Shown: piece after piece, positions 47,501 through 54,029 of the stretch | Position numbering within the stretch: position 1 is the stretch's first letter | How the letters are laid out: each line of letters opens with the position of its first letter | Origin: Lepus europaeus | Lineage: Eukaryota; Chordata; Mammalia; Lagomorpha; Leporidae | Length of the DNA: 64,000 nt | Direction of reading: 5' to 3' | Assembly (NCBI RefSeq): GCF_033115175.1 | Contig: NC_084827.1 | Coordinates: 61,379,201 to 61,443,200 of the forward strand | Made by a program: the position numbers and the translations under genes | Notes under the pieces: generated by a model | Databases searched by the model: none | Told to the model about the DNA's origin: nothing | Seen by the model: the letters and a program-made list of their open reading frames with translations, nothing else

Positions 47501-49447
47501 GACCATGAGCAAGCCACTTGGCCAACATTTTAGGGCTTTACCCACGTGTAAAATGAGAGCTGAATGCAAAAGTCAGGGCTAAAATTCCTTGTTGGGTTAA
47601 CATTCCATGATTATAGGATGAATGCAGGTAGACCTGATGTGCTAGGTGAGAGAATACAGACTGAGTGTCCCTAATCTAAAATGCTTGGCACCAGAAGAGT
47701 TTCACATTTGGGAATTTTTTTTTAACTGTCTGCGTTTTACATAATGAGGTATCTTGAGGAAGAGACTCAGATGTAACATGAGATTCACTTACGTCTCATC
47801 TATGCCTTAGACAATAGCCTGCAGGTAAATGTGTGCAATATGTTCACTGAGCCTGTGTTTTGACTGGGACCTGTCATATGAGGTCAGGTGTGGAATTTTC
47901 CACTTGTGGCAGGCATCATGCTGGTGCCCCAAATCTCTCCAGTTTTTGGATTTCGGGTTTTGGGATTAAGGAAGCTCCATTTGTCATGCCCTTCCCCTTG
48001 GTGGTGCCTTGCAGTAACCTGGAGAGCACAGGGAGAGACTGAGTTTTACCAGAACTATGCCCACTGGAGGGCGCCGTCGTACCCAAGAAGTCCAGCTAAC
48101 ACCAGGAGGCCACAAAGCGTTGACAAGGGTCCTCACAGGGCTTGTAGGGAGTTGACAGTCCCTGCAGAGCGATCCGGAAGGTAAAGGACAGGGTGAGTGA
48201 GCCCAATGTTTTGGGGAAGCACCCCGTGAGCCAGCTGCAGGCCCAAGGTCATAGGCGTGGCTGAAGACCTGTCTGAGCAGTAGGCAGGAAGAGTTGGTTC
48301 AGGGTGCTGGTGAAAGGCAGGCCAGGCAGAAAGAAGACACCAGGCCTGGGGGAAGGGACAGTGGCCAGTTTCCCAAAGGGACCTGTGTCCACAGAATAAA
48401 CCCTGGTCAGACCGTGGACGAAGCAGATACAACAAGAACATTTAGCTTTTAGAAATCAGAGTGTATGGAGCTCATCCATAAGTATACAGTAAAACATTGC
48501 TCCCCTCATTTGAAAACGATCCCTGTTGCTACCTTAGGTTAGAAAAGAGGGCTGGGGGGAGGGGGATTGGGTCGAGGTGGGATGGGGGCTGCGGGCTGGG
48601 GAGGAAGGACCAGCTGAGATTTCAGAGGACTTGAAATCGCTCCTGGCTGTTTTCTGTTCACTGGGGGTCTGCTTCTCCAGGTTGAGCTGAGGCCCCGGGC
48701 ACTATCAGGCACATTGACAAGGCTGATGGAAGGGAGGAAGGGGCTTCCACTGAACCCGTCTTCAAGGACCAGTAAGCTTTGGGCAAAGCAGAGCGAGTGG
48801 GCGCAAAAGGAGGAGGATCTTCCCGGAAAAAGCCAGGGTCTCAGAAAGCAAAGATAGATGGACGGCCACCCAGCAGCGGACCACGCAGAGGACCACGCTC
48901 GGGATCACTGTGAGCCAGCCAGGAAGCGGCGGGGCACTGCCTGGGCTCTGCCCCGGGGCCTGCCTCCAGCCCCGGGGCTCCTTCCCGCGCCGGCCCCACC
49001 GCCACAGCTTTCGGAACCACGGGAGCACCCCCGCCCGCGCCCCCTTCCTTTCCAATCGCAGACCGCCAACAGAAAGGGCTGCAAACGAACGCCACGTGGA
49101 GACCGCGCTCACTCCCCGCGGGATCCCGTCCCCGCAGCTACGTCCGTGGTCTCCGCTCCCCGGGGTTCCCTGCCCCCGACGGCCCGCTCCCCGTTCCCCC
49201 CACCCCCACGCCCCGGCGCTACCTGGATCTCGTGGATGCGGCCGAAGCCGTCCCGGCAGAAGAACTCCACCAGGTTGGCTAGCGTGCGCGGCCCGGGCAT
49301 GGCGGCCAGGCTGCGGGGCCCCTCGGCCCGGCCCCCGGCCCCCGGCGCCCCGGGCAGCCCGGACCCTTTGTCCTGGGCCCGCGCGAGCCCTGCCCGCCCA
49401 GGCGCCTGCCGCAGGCGCGCTCTGAGGATCGGCGTCCGCAGGGCCAT
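26638..49447 (-). CDS. CYP27C1: CYP27C1, complete nine-exon gene (mitochondrial cytochrome P450, retinol 3,4-desaturase)
   Basis: Joined minus-strand exons: 49223-49447, 43162-43352, 39826-40025, 36979-37188, 35896-36059, 32137-32303, 30803-30881, 30232-30435, 26638-26754. They total 1,557 nt, giving 518 residues plus TGA, with GT-AG introns, consistent phases and no frameshift or stop. P450 landmarks: I-helix AGVDTT (326-331), K-helix ETLR (383-386), FRPERW (435-440) and haem loop [10 protein letters not shown] (457-466) with Cys464 as thiolate ligand. The arginine-rich N-terminus without early acidic residues fits a mitochondrial presequence. Known for the family: CYP27C1 takes electrons from adrenodoxin and desaturates all-trans-retinol to 3,4-didehydroretinol. 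Paralogues CYP27A1 and CYP27B1 are less likely because stretches such as [20 protein letters not shown] and the C-terminal HVRFVNRK match the C1 protein as I recall it. The protein is about 19 residues shorter than the human form as remembered, the gap lying in the presequence. Confidence 0.96.
26755..27018. other. CYP27C1 intron 8, exon-proximal unique part
   Basis: Includes a C run (26809-26821). No repeat recognised. Confidence 0.5.
27019..27324 (+). repeat. CSINE in CYP27C1 intron 8
   Basis: ggggcgccattgtggcccag to aagtaactaaatatattt; contains (AG)n(TG)n at 27238-27267. Antisense to the gene. Confidence 0.87.
27335..27588 (+). repeat. CSINE in intron 8, internally deleted
   Basis: agcatttggccacatcggag, gggagacctggatggagttc, tctctaataaataaatgag. 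Confidence 0.8.
27589..29299. other. CYP27C1 intron 8, large unique stretch with a long antisense reading frame
   Basis: About 1.7 kb with no interspersed repeat. A 373-codon plus-strand frame (28348-29469) and a 177-codon minus frame (28491-29024) overlap here. The plus frame runs into a MIR relic at its end, is rich in Ser/Pro/Leu, lacks any recognised domain and lies antisense to CYP27C1, so I do not call it a gene. Confidence 0.45.
29300..29385 (+). repeat. MIR relic in intron 8
   Basis: ctgccactgtgtgacaagtg, gagcctcagtttcctcatca, gtaaaatggggac: the canonical MIR order. Confidence 0.75.
29386..30231. other. CYP27C1 intron 8, unique part with AT hairpin
   Basis: 29589-29638 is an almost pure AT stretch (ataataatattatataata...) able to fold on itself; the remainder is unidentified unique DNA. 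Confidence 0.5.
30232..30435 (-). CDS. CYP27C1: CYP27C1 exon 8, haem-binding exon (residues 413-480)
   Basis: 204 nt. It contains [20 protein letters not shown], the FRPERW meander (435-440), then [20 protein letters not shown] with the haem-ligand Cys464, and ends [10 protein letters not shown] at donor gtaggg, phase 0. All consensus positions of FxxGxRxCxG are met, so the enzyme should be catalytically competent. Confidence 0.96.
30803..30881 (-). CDS. CYP27C1: CYP27C1 exon 7 (residues 386-412)
   Basis: 79 nt, the smallest coding exon. It encodes [20 protein letters not shown] and YLIPKG, the beta-1 strands after the K-helix that line the active site. The acceptor is cccatcccag; the donor gtgagt leaves phase 0. 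Confidence 0.94.
30882..31373. other. CYP27C1 intron 6, unique part
   Basis: No repeat recognised with confidence. Confidence 0.45.
31374..31438 (+). repeat. CSINE 3' fragment in intron 6
   Basis: Only the CT tract and tail (gcctctcaaataaacaaatc plus A run). Confidence 0.75.
31438..31502. mobile_element. Mariner-type MITE, right half
   Basis: tatcaagataaacttctctc, then aattccattttccaaacttt and ttgaaactcc. Confidence 0.55.
31692..31750 (-). repeat. CSINE 5' fragment in intron 6
   Basis: ggatcggaagtagagcagcc aggactcaaaccagtg is the reverse of the SINE 5' third. Confidence 0.7.
31751..32085 (+). repeat. CSINE in intron 6, 51 bp from the exon 6 donor
   Basis: ggcgctgtagcaggttcagc to aataaaataaatctt plus A run. 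Antisense to CYP27C1. Confidence 0.87.
32137..32303 (-). CDS. CYP27C1: CYP27C1 exon 6 (residues 331-386)
   Basis: 167 nt. It starts [20 protein letters not shown] (second half of I-helix and J-helix) and ends in the K-helix KETLR, the invariant ExxR pair Glu383 and Arg386. Arg386 is split across the exon 6/7 junction (AG|G). The acceptor follows tctcgccag; the donor is gtaacc. Confidence 0.95.
32304..32879. other. CYP27C1 intron 5, unique part near exon 6 acceptor
   Basis: No repeat or gene recognised. Confidence 0.5.
32880..33170 (-). repeat. CSINE, older subfamily, in intron 5
   Basis: cacaacagctggggctgggc, gtgcgcattagcaggaagct, ggcatcccaagtggcatttc. Confidence 0.85.
33305..33383. mobile_element. 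Mariner-type MITE, left half, cut by a SINE
   Basis: atcttcagtttgttcatggg, then ggagaaactatgcttgcatt and tttgcatcacaac directly before the SINE head. Confidence 0.5.
33384..33800 (+). repeat. CSINE with duplicated CT minisatellite, intron 5
   Basis: aggggtccagcattgtggca to aataataaataaattctt. The CT tract (33645-33763) carries a 24-bp unit tttctcctctctcccccctg/tttc twice (33667-33690, 33707-33730; period 40). Confidence 0.88.
33880..34160 (+). mobile_element. L1 3' fragment in intron 5
   Basis: gcaacagaatactactcagt, gagtgcaggaagccagaagc, attgtatgattccatttata match the L1 ORF2 end and beyond. Confidence 0.65.
34161..34575. other. CYP27C1 intron 5, SINE-free stretch
   Basis: Unique DNA holding the candidate CTCF site at 34262. 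Confidence 0.45.
34262..34276 (+). promoter_or_regulatory. Candidate CTCF site in CYP27C1 intron 5
   Basis: ccacaagggggcgag matches the CTCF core apart from one core position. It sits in a SINE-free stretch (34160-34575). Confidence 0.35.
34576..34886 (+). repeat. CSINE in intron 5
   Basis: ggggccagcgctgtggcacg to caaataaaataaatagataa. Confidence 0.88.
34887..35514. other. CYP27C1 intron 5, unique part
   Basis: Overlapping frames of 110-131 codons on both strands (34889-35604) show no recognisable protein. Confidence 0.45.
35515..35785 (+). mobile_element. MER2-like (TcMar-Tigger) non-autonomous DNA transposon, 5'-truncated
   Basis: agtatttgcatagaacatac, gtcatctctaggttacatat, aatactacctaagtagtggt, cacagttggttaaatccaca follow MER2 in order. 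Confidence 0.6.
35786..35845 (+). repeat. CSINE 3' fragment near exon 5 donor
   Basis: ggaggagtgaacccgcagat ggaagatctctc; about 50 bp from the exon 5 donor, antisense. Confidence 0.7.
35896..36059 (-). CDS. CYP27C1: CYP27C1 exon 5 (residues 276-330)
   Basis: 164 nt. It encodes [18 protein letters not shown], then the I-helix approach [19 protein letters not shown]. The oxygen-activation signature AGVDTT spans the exon 5/6 junction (phase 0, donor gtgagc). Confidence 0.95.
36409..36797 (+). repeat. CSINE with long CT tract, intron 4
   Basis: ccgttgtgatgcagcgagtt to caaataaacaaataaaagct; CT expansion at 36685-36752. Confidence 0.87.
36979..37188 (-). CDS. CYP27C1: CYP27C1 exon 4 (residues 206-276)
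   Basis: 210 nt. It begins [15 protein letters not shown] (E-helix), continues through [20 protein letters not shown] and [12 protein letters not shown] (F-G region, which shapes the substrate channel and membrane contact) and ends in KFS at donor gtaagc, phase 1. A SINE lies 97 bp upstream of its acceptor in the intron. Confidence 0.95.
37285..37620 (+). repeat. CSINE with intact Pol III B box, 97 bp from exon 4 acceptor
   Basis: Head ggggagcgagcgctgtggtg; ggttcgagtcc (37353-37363) is a perfect B box; 24-A tail. Antisense to the gene in intron 3. Confidence 0.92.
37787..38062 (+). repeat. CSINE, older subfamily, intron 3
   Basis: ggggcaggcatttagcccag to ctctgactttcaaacaaatg. Confidence 0.82.
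38096..38416 (+). repeat. CSINE, older subfamily, intron 3
   Basis: gataaacatttggcgcagtg to atgaaaataaatttttaaaa. Confidence 0.82.
38510..39096 (+). repeat. CSINE split by a second SINE, intron 3
   Basis: Left piece 38510-38555 (tagccacctgagacaccagc, tggtcctggttcc), right piece about 38786-39096 (gttccacttctgatccagct to aataaataaataaatctt). The gap holds a reverse SINE. Confidence 0.8.
38556..38785 (-). repeat. CSINE inserted into another CSINE, 5'-truncated
   Basis: A T run of about 30, tattcacttatttgaaaggt, to aggacttgggccatcttcta; lacks its 5' head. Confidence 0.85.
39099..39437 (+). repeat. CSINE, full length, intron 3
   Basis: agggacagcactgtggcaca to aataaataaatctt plus 15 A. Confidence 0.9.
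39438..39789 (+). repeat. Young CSINE 36 bp from the exon 3 donor
   Basis: ggccggtgccgtgagttaac to ctgcctgtaaaaaaac(aaac)n. In the gene's direction its tail reads as a T-rich tract then ttttttacag at 39763/39762, which resembles a 3' splice site. Confidence 0.9.
39826..40025 (-). CDS. CYP27C1: CYP27C1 exon 3 (residues 139-206)
   Basis: 200 nt starting inside [20 protein letters not shown], the C-helix region whose WxxxR-type residues contact a haem propionate in P450s. It ends at FFRYSMEG with donor gtgaag in phase 1. A SINE in the opposite orientation begins only 36 bp inside the following intron (39438-39789). Confidence 0.95.
40250..40459 (-). repeat. CSINE, 5'-truncated, intron 2
   Basis: Target duplication ggagcacatttt on both sides (from 40238 and from 40460); body gacaggcagagttagacaga. 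Confidence 0.88.
40594..40871 (+). repeat. CSINE, intron 2
   Basis: agaacagcgctgtggcccag to catgaaataaatccttt plus A run. Confidence 0.86.
40880..41192 (+). repeat. CSINE, left arm of tail-to-tail pair, intron 2
   Basis: agggccagcaccatggctca to aaataaataaataaaaattt. Confidence 0.88.
41193..41456 (-). repeat. CSINE, right arm of tail-to-tail pair, intron 2
   Basis: atctaaaaggcagagacatc to accactgggccaaatgccaa (older subfamily). Confidence 0.85.
41505..41575 (-). mobile_element. MER2/Tigger-like end fragment, intron 2
   Basis: gttctgcatccaaagattca accaatggcagatgg resembles the inverse of the MER2 right end. Confidence 0.4.
41766..42093 (+). repeat. CSINE, full length, intron 2
   Basis: Target duplication aaggacatgaa on both sides. 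Confidence 0.92.
42094..43161. other. CYP27C1 intron 2, unique part next to exon 2
   Basis: About 1 kb of repeat-free DNA without a recognised gene. Confidence 0.5.
43162..43352 (-). CDS. CYP27C1: CYP27C1 exon 2 (residues 76-139)
   Basis: 191 nt. The acceptor is chosen after ttgcag so that the product continues HEIQ with [11 protein letters not shown], matching the family spacing; the third CAG in the run is therefore the intron end, although one-codon (NAGNAG-type) slippage is possible here. The exon encodes the A-helix/beta-1 region and the [19 protein letters not shown] segment. The donor gtgagt leaves phase 2. Confidence 0.95.
44213..44540 (+). repeat. CSINE nested in L1 (first of a serial pair)
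   Basis: Flanked by aattgataagctg (44202-44214) and aattgataggctg (44541-44553). Confidence 0.9.
44554..44887 (+). repeat. CSINE nested in L1 (second of a serial pair)
   Basis: Head tggggccggcactgtggcgc; perfect duplication aattgataggctg before (44541-44553) and after (44888-44900). Confidence 0.94.
45302..45612 (-). repeat. CSINE nested in L1, reverse
   Basis: T run, aagatttatttatttatttg, to cactgcgccacagcaccagc; imperfect duplication gttcgatttt / ggtcaatttt. Confidence 0.9.
46589..48879. other. CYP27C1 intron 1, SINE-free part next to exon 1
   Basis: About 2.3 kb with no CSINE, the longest such stretch in the gene. A MIR-like relic may lie at 47390-47570 (gagcaagccacttggccaac, acgtgtaaaatgagagctga). 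It holds the candidate CTCF site at 48061. Otherwise unidentified. Confidence 0.45.
48061..48074 (+). promoter_or_regulatory. Candidate CTCF site in CYP27C1 intron 1
   Basis: ccactggagggcgc differs from the CTCF core at one position. It lies about 1.2 kb inside the gene from exon 1, in the same motif orientation as the sites at 25684 and 34262. Confidence 0.3.
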
Positions 49448-49670
49448 GGCCGCGGCGTGCGTGAGGGAGCTGGCTGGGCGCGGGGCTGCCCCCGGGGCTG
49501 GCGCGTCCCTCGGCTCTAGCGGGTGGGACTCATGCCGCCTGGGCTCTGATGAAAGGCTGCCTCCTCCCAGCGGGCTGGAGGGAAAGAGTCTGCGGAGAGG
49601 CCGCTGGAGGAGGCACCGCTTGAGCGTCCTGTGAAACCGCAAAGTCCTGGGTCCTCCCCACTGCCAGCCG
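48880..49670 (-). promoter_or_regulatory. CYP27C1: CpG island promoter and 5' end of CYP27C1
   Basis: Dense CpG and G+C over about 800 bp centred on exon 1, abruptly bounded by ordinary sequence and a 15-A run at about 49677-49692. No TATA box was seen, so dispersed CpG-type initiation is expected. The exact start site cannot be read from sequence. Confidence 0.75.
49223..49447 (-). CDS. CYP27C1: CYP27C1 exon 1 (start codon, residues 1-75)
   Basis: The ATG at 49447-49445 sits in a good Kozak context (gcggccATGG, G at -3 and +4). It opens [14 protein letters not shown], an Arg-rich amphipathic mitochondrial targeting signal, and runs to GRIHEIQ, followed by donor gtagcg in phase 0. The frame stays open upstream to about 49768, so an earlier ATG is formally possible, but that extension lies in CpG-island sequence and resembles no P450. 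Compared with human (recalled), a block of about 19 residues rich in Gly, Pro and Arg is missing between the presequence and EDKG-like residues. Confidence 0.93.
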
Positions 49671-50296
49671 CGGCCAAAAAAAAAAAAAAAAAGTCTACTG
49701 CGTTCGGAAGCAAACTGCTGAGGAAGGCAAACGAAGGTTTCTGATTTGAGGAGGCGTCCCCGCTGCAAATTGGGCCCCCTGTAGTTCCACGTTCTTGGGG
49801 GGCAGGGGGGAGCAGTACAGTGTTCCCTCTGGAGGGTATAAAATGACCTCAGTATTGATCACTAGGGCTGCGTGGCTTAGGGAGGCTGCTTGTTTGTTTT
49901 TCCCCACCGTTCTGAGCAGGGAGGAAGGGACCCCGGCACCGCCCCCCAGCCCCCGCACACGGCCCTGTCCTACTGCCCAGAGCTCAGGCTAAGCCAGAAC
50001 GCACATGTGTGGGGAGCCAAGGCGAAGGGAGAGCCGGGCGTGCAAACACGGGTGCAGAACCCAGCCCCTGGCTGCACCCAGGAGGCGGCCCACGAAGACA
50101 GGGTTTGGGCACCGCAAGGGCTAGAGTGCGGGAGCGGGGACGGGGAGGGAGCCCGGCTTCCACTCCCGCAGCTGACCAACTCCCGCTGAAAACCCAGCAC
50201 ATTGTTGCAAGGTGGCCTTTCGGTTTCCTGCATTGGAAGGTTGATTAATTAATTAATTAATTTAAAAAATCTTTCTAAAAACTAGATATCAATAAA
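49671..50296. other. Upstream flank of CYP27C1
   Basis: GC-moderate unique DNA with scattered CpGs (50000-50170) and a (TTAA)n run at 50242-50262. May include proximal regulatory sequence; no element can be named. Confidence 0.4.
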
Positions 50297-50460
50297 GTGT
50301 TGAAACCAGGAGCCTGGAACTCCATTCTGATTTTCCACACGGGTGGCAGGGGCCCAAGCACTTGGACCATCTGCTGCTTCTTTCCCAGGCACATTGCACA
50401 GGGAGCTGGATGGGAAGTGGAGCAGCCAGCACTCAGGGGACGCTGGAGTCCCAGGCAGCA
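50297..50460 (-). repeat. CSINE fragment
   Basis: gaaaccaggagcctggaact to ggagctggatgggaagtgga; both ends missing. Confidence 0.78.
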
Positions 50461-50640
50461 ACTTAAAAGCCTGTCCCAGCAGTTTGTTTTTGATGGGGAG
50501 TTTATACTTTTCCAGCTCTGCTTTGAGTAACTATGGTGTAGATGCAACCAAGAAGACTATGTGGAATCGTTGTATAGAATCTGACCGATGCGGGCGCAGC
50601 AACTCCTATTTATAAGGAGCTGTAACTGCAAAGGATTCGA

Positions 50641-50958
50641 GGAGTGTTGCAGCGTGTTAAGGCGCCCACCTAGGATGCCCGCCTCCCACGTCCACGTGCT
50701 AGAGGGGTCTTGGCTCCAGTGATTCCCAGCTTCCAGCTTCTAGCTTACGTTCCGGGGAAGCTAGAGTACTTGAGCCTCTGTCACTACATAGGAGAACCGG
50801 ATAAAGATCTGGGCTCCTGGCTTCAGCCTGGCTCAGCCCCTGCTGTGGCAGGCATTTGGGGAATAAACCAGTGGATGGAAGATCGATTCTGCGTGTGTGT
50901 GTGTGTGTGTGTGTGAGTGTGACTTTGTCTAACAAATCAATCTCCTTTAAATTATTTT
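50641..50958 (+). repeat. CSINE, diverged
   Basis: ggagtgttgcagcgtgttaa to gtctaacaaatcaatctcct; (TG)n at 50894-50917. Confidence 0.82.
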
Positions 50959-51189
50959 TAAATGATTAAATGTGCCTCTGAGGAACTTAACACCTCGAAG
51001 AAGAATAAAACAGGAACACAAAGACACGCTGGATAACTCTTGTCACCAGACTGGTGGGGAATGTGTGGAATCTGGGAAGCCTGAGGTCCCTGGGTGTGGG
51101 GCAGGGACTGCAGGGGCGTGGCCTCCACGGCTGGGCTGGCAGGCCCAGGGAAGAATGGCCTCCTAGCCTGCTTTCTTTAAAAGCCTCTT

Positions 51190-51486
51190 TAAAAAAAAAA
51201 TTGTGTATGTGTTTGTAAGGCAGAGTTACAGAGAGAGATCTTTCTCTGCTGGTTCACCCAGTAACTTCTCCCCTGGGCCAGGCTGAAGCCAGGAGCTTCC
51301 TCTGGGTCTTTCACACACGTGGGTGGAAGGGCACTTGGGCCATCTTCCCGTTGCTTTCCCAGGTTCATTAACAGAGAACTGGATCAGAAGAAGAGCAGCC
51401 AGGACTCCAACCGGTGCTCATATGGGATGCTGGCATTGGCATTGTCGCAGGTGTTGGCTTTGCCCTCTAGGCCACAGTGCCGGCCC
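51190..51486 (-). repeat. CSINE
   Basis: tttgtaaggcagagttacag to ctctaggccacagtgccggc. Confidence 0.85.
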
Positions 51487-51702
51487 CTCCCCCACCTATA
51501 ACTTTTTTTTTTTTTTTTTTTTTTTTAGAGCAGAGAGCTGCTGGTGCTCAGCCACAGGGACATCATTAACAGACCACACATATGGAAGTTCAGTCCACTC
51601 CCCCACAGGGAACTGCTAAGTCTATGCATAAAATGATTACAAATACAGCTAGCTCTCTAGGAAGGCTAATCAAGAAAAGACTGCAGTAAAGAAAGGAAAA
51701 GA

Positions 51703-52029
51703 GAGGCCAGCGTTGCGGTGCAGTGGGTTAAACCGCAGCCTGTGACACTGGCATCCCATACAGGCACCAGTTCAAGTCCTGGCTGCTCCACTTCCAATCC
51801 AGCTCCCTGCTAATGACGTGGGGAGAGCAGCAGAAGATGGCCCAAATGTCTGGGCCCCTGCACCCACATGGGAGACCCAAGTGGAGCTTCTGCCTCCTGG
51901 GTCTTGGCTTCTGGCTTCAGCCTGGCCTGGCCCTGGCTGTTGCAACCATCTGGGGAGTGAACCAGCAGATGGAGGATCTGTCTCTCTCTCTCTAATGCTG
52001 ACTTTCAATTAATAAATCTTTTTTTTAAG
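51703..52029 (+). repeat. CSINE, full length
   Basis: agaggccagcgttgcggtgc to caattaataaatctttttttt. Confidence 0.9.
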
Positions 52030-52042
52030 AGTAAAAGCATAC

Positions 52043-52168
52043 AGGCAACCTCCCCTATCCACAGTGATATGTTCCAGGACCCCCAGTGGAAGCCTGAGAC
52101 AGGAGAGAGCACCGAACCCGACATAGGCTGTTTTCCCATCCACACATTGCCAGCATAAAGTTTAGTTT
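52043..52168 (+). mobile_element. Tigger-like DNA transposon fragment
   Basis: aacctcccctatccacagtg, tgttccaggacccccagtgg, ataaagtttagtttata. Confidence 0.5.
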
Positions 52169-52171
52169 ATA

Positions 52172-52478
52172 GGGGCTACCATTGTGGTGCAGCTGGTTAA
52201 GCCACTGCTTGCAACACCAGAATCCCAAATCTAGTGCTGATCTGAATCCCAGCTGCTCTACATCTGATCCAGCACCTTGCCAATGCACCCATGAAAACAG
52301 TAGAAGATGGCCAAAGAGCTCGGACCCATGCCACACACATAGGAGACCTGGATGGAGTACCTGGCTTCTGACTTCAGCCTGGCCCAGCCCTGGCCATTTA
52401 AGCCACTTAGAGAGTGAACCTGAAATGGAAAATCTCTGTCTCTGTTTCTCCCTCTCTCAAATAAACTAACTTTTTAAA
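52172..52478 (+). repeat. CSINE
   Basis: aggggctaccattgtggtgc to cctctctcaaataaactaac. Confidence 0.87.
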
Positions 52479-52570
52479 AGCAATATAAACCTTAAAAGAA
52501 AGTCTTCAAAAAGTTCATGGAAAATGCAGATTATGGAAAAAATTATATATGAATTCAAAAACATTTTGGT

Positions 52571-52852
52571 GTGGGCCAATATAGCAGGTTATACCACTGC
52601 TTGCAATGCCACATCCCATATGGGCGCCAGTTTGAGTCCCAGCTGCTCCACTTCTGATCCAGCTTCCTGCTAATGCACCTGGGAAAGCAATGGAAGATGG
52701 CCCAAATACTTAGGCCCCTGCACCCATGTGGGAGACCTGGAAGAAGCTTTTGGCCATTTGGGGAGTGAACTAGTGAATGGAAGATCTCTCTCTGTCTTTC
52801 CCCCTCTCTGTAACTCTGCCTTTCAAATAAATAAATAAATCTTTTAAAAAAA
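52571..52852 (+). repeat. CSINE nested in MITE (1 of 3)
   Basis: tgtgggccaatatagcaggt to aataaataaatctttt; internally shortened. Confidence 0.87.
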
Positions 52853-52879
52853 TCTTGGTACAAAAATAAACTTTTTTTT

Positions 52880-53193
52880 CATTTTTACTTATTTATTCGT
52901 ATTTGTTTGAAAGACAAAGACAGATAGAAAAGAGATCACCCATATGTTTGCTCACGCCCCCTAAATACCCGCAACAGCTGAGGCTGAGCCAGGCCTAAGC
53001 GTGGAGCACAGATCTCAGTCCAGGTGCTCACGTGGGTGGCGGGGCAGGTTCTTGATCCATGATCTGCTGTCTCCCAGGGTGCACGCGAGCAGGAAGCCTG
53101 ACCGCTGAGTACAGCCAGAACTCAAACGCAGGTACTCGGATATGGCATTGGGATGTTCCAAGTGGCACCTTAGCGACAGCCAAATGCCTGCCC
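52880..53193 (-). repeat. CSINE, older subfamily, nested in MITE (2 of 3)
   Basis: tatttgtttgaaagacaaag to tagcgacagccaaatgcctg. Confidence 0.83.
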
Positions 53194-53228
53194 CTAAACT
53201 TCTCTTTGAATTCCATTTTCCCACGAAC

Positions 53229-53538
53229 TTTTTTTTTTTTAAATTTATATTTATTTGAAACTCAGAATCACAGAGAGAGGAGAAAGAGGGAGTGAGGGAG
53301 AGACAGACAGAAAGAGAGAGAGATCCACTGGTGCACTCCCCAAGTGGTCACAACAGCCAGGGCTGGCCAGGCTAAAGACAGAAGCCAGGAGCCAGGAGCT
53401 TCCCCTGAGTCTCCCACGTAGGTGCAGGGGAATGCCACCTTCCACTGCTTTCCCAGGTGCATTGGCAGGGAGCTGGATCAGAAATGAAGCAGCCAGCACT
53501 GGTGCAGGCTCTGAAGGCGGTGCACAGAACTTGCCCCC
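53229..53538 (-). repeat. CSINE nested in MITE (3 of 3)
   Basis: tttatatttatttgaaactc to gcacagaacttgccccctcc; flanked by cccacgaactttt and cccatgaactttt. Confidence 0.87.
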
Positions 53539-53784
53539 TCCCATGAACTTTTGGAAACCCCCTGGCCAACAGCGTCCAGGCCAGGGTGGATTTAGGATGC
53601 CTGTGAGTGTGTGATCCCCCGGCCATCAGGTGTGCCGCATGCCTCGCCCCGGGGCCACTGTGTAGAGCATGACGCCCACACCCTCCCCTGCCCAGCAAGC
53701 TTCTGTTGTTCCCCCCAGGGGAAGCTGCAGAAGGCTTGCTCCAAACAGAGTTTTGCTGCACGGAAGTTGAAAAATCAAACTGAG

Positions 53785-53885
53785 TTCCATTCCTTTATTC
53801 TACAAATGGAGACATAGGAAGGGTCTTATCTGGAAGCAAAGCAGCAGAGCCCGGACAAAATCCAGGCCTCCTGGCATGCAGGCTG
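53785..53885 (-). repeat. MIR relic
   Basis: ttctacaaatggagacatag and agcccggacaaaatccaggc ctcctgg follow the inverse MIR order. Confidence 0.55.
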
Positions 53886-54029
53886 GGAGTCTCCAAAGGG
53901 CTGTGGCCTCATTCTGCCCCCAGGCTCAATTCTGCAGTGAGCCACTGGGGGATGACCCTGGGATCTGGAATCCCTGAGTCTCGAGCCTAGCACAAGGGCC
54001 TCCTCTCTGCAACCAACAACTAACTGGTC

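Larger units (their letters stand above)
52503..53562. mobile_element. Mariner-type MITE broken by three SINEs
   Basis: Pieces in order: tcttcaaaaagttcatggaa (52503), tacaaaaataaacttttt (about 52858), aattccattttcccacgaac (about 53207) and cccatgaacttttggaaacc (about 53540). The ends are inverse of each other (ttcaaaaagttcatgg / ccatgaacttttggaa). Without the SINEs the element is about 150 bp. Confidence 0.65.

Noticed and set aside
48858..49634. 258-codon plus-strand frame opposite CYP27C1 exon 1
   Set aside because: It is the antisense shadow of exon 1 and its CpG island; composition is Pro/Arg/Ala-rich as expected from G+C content.
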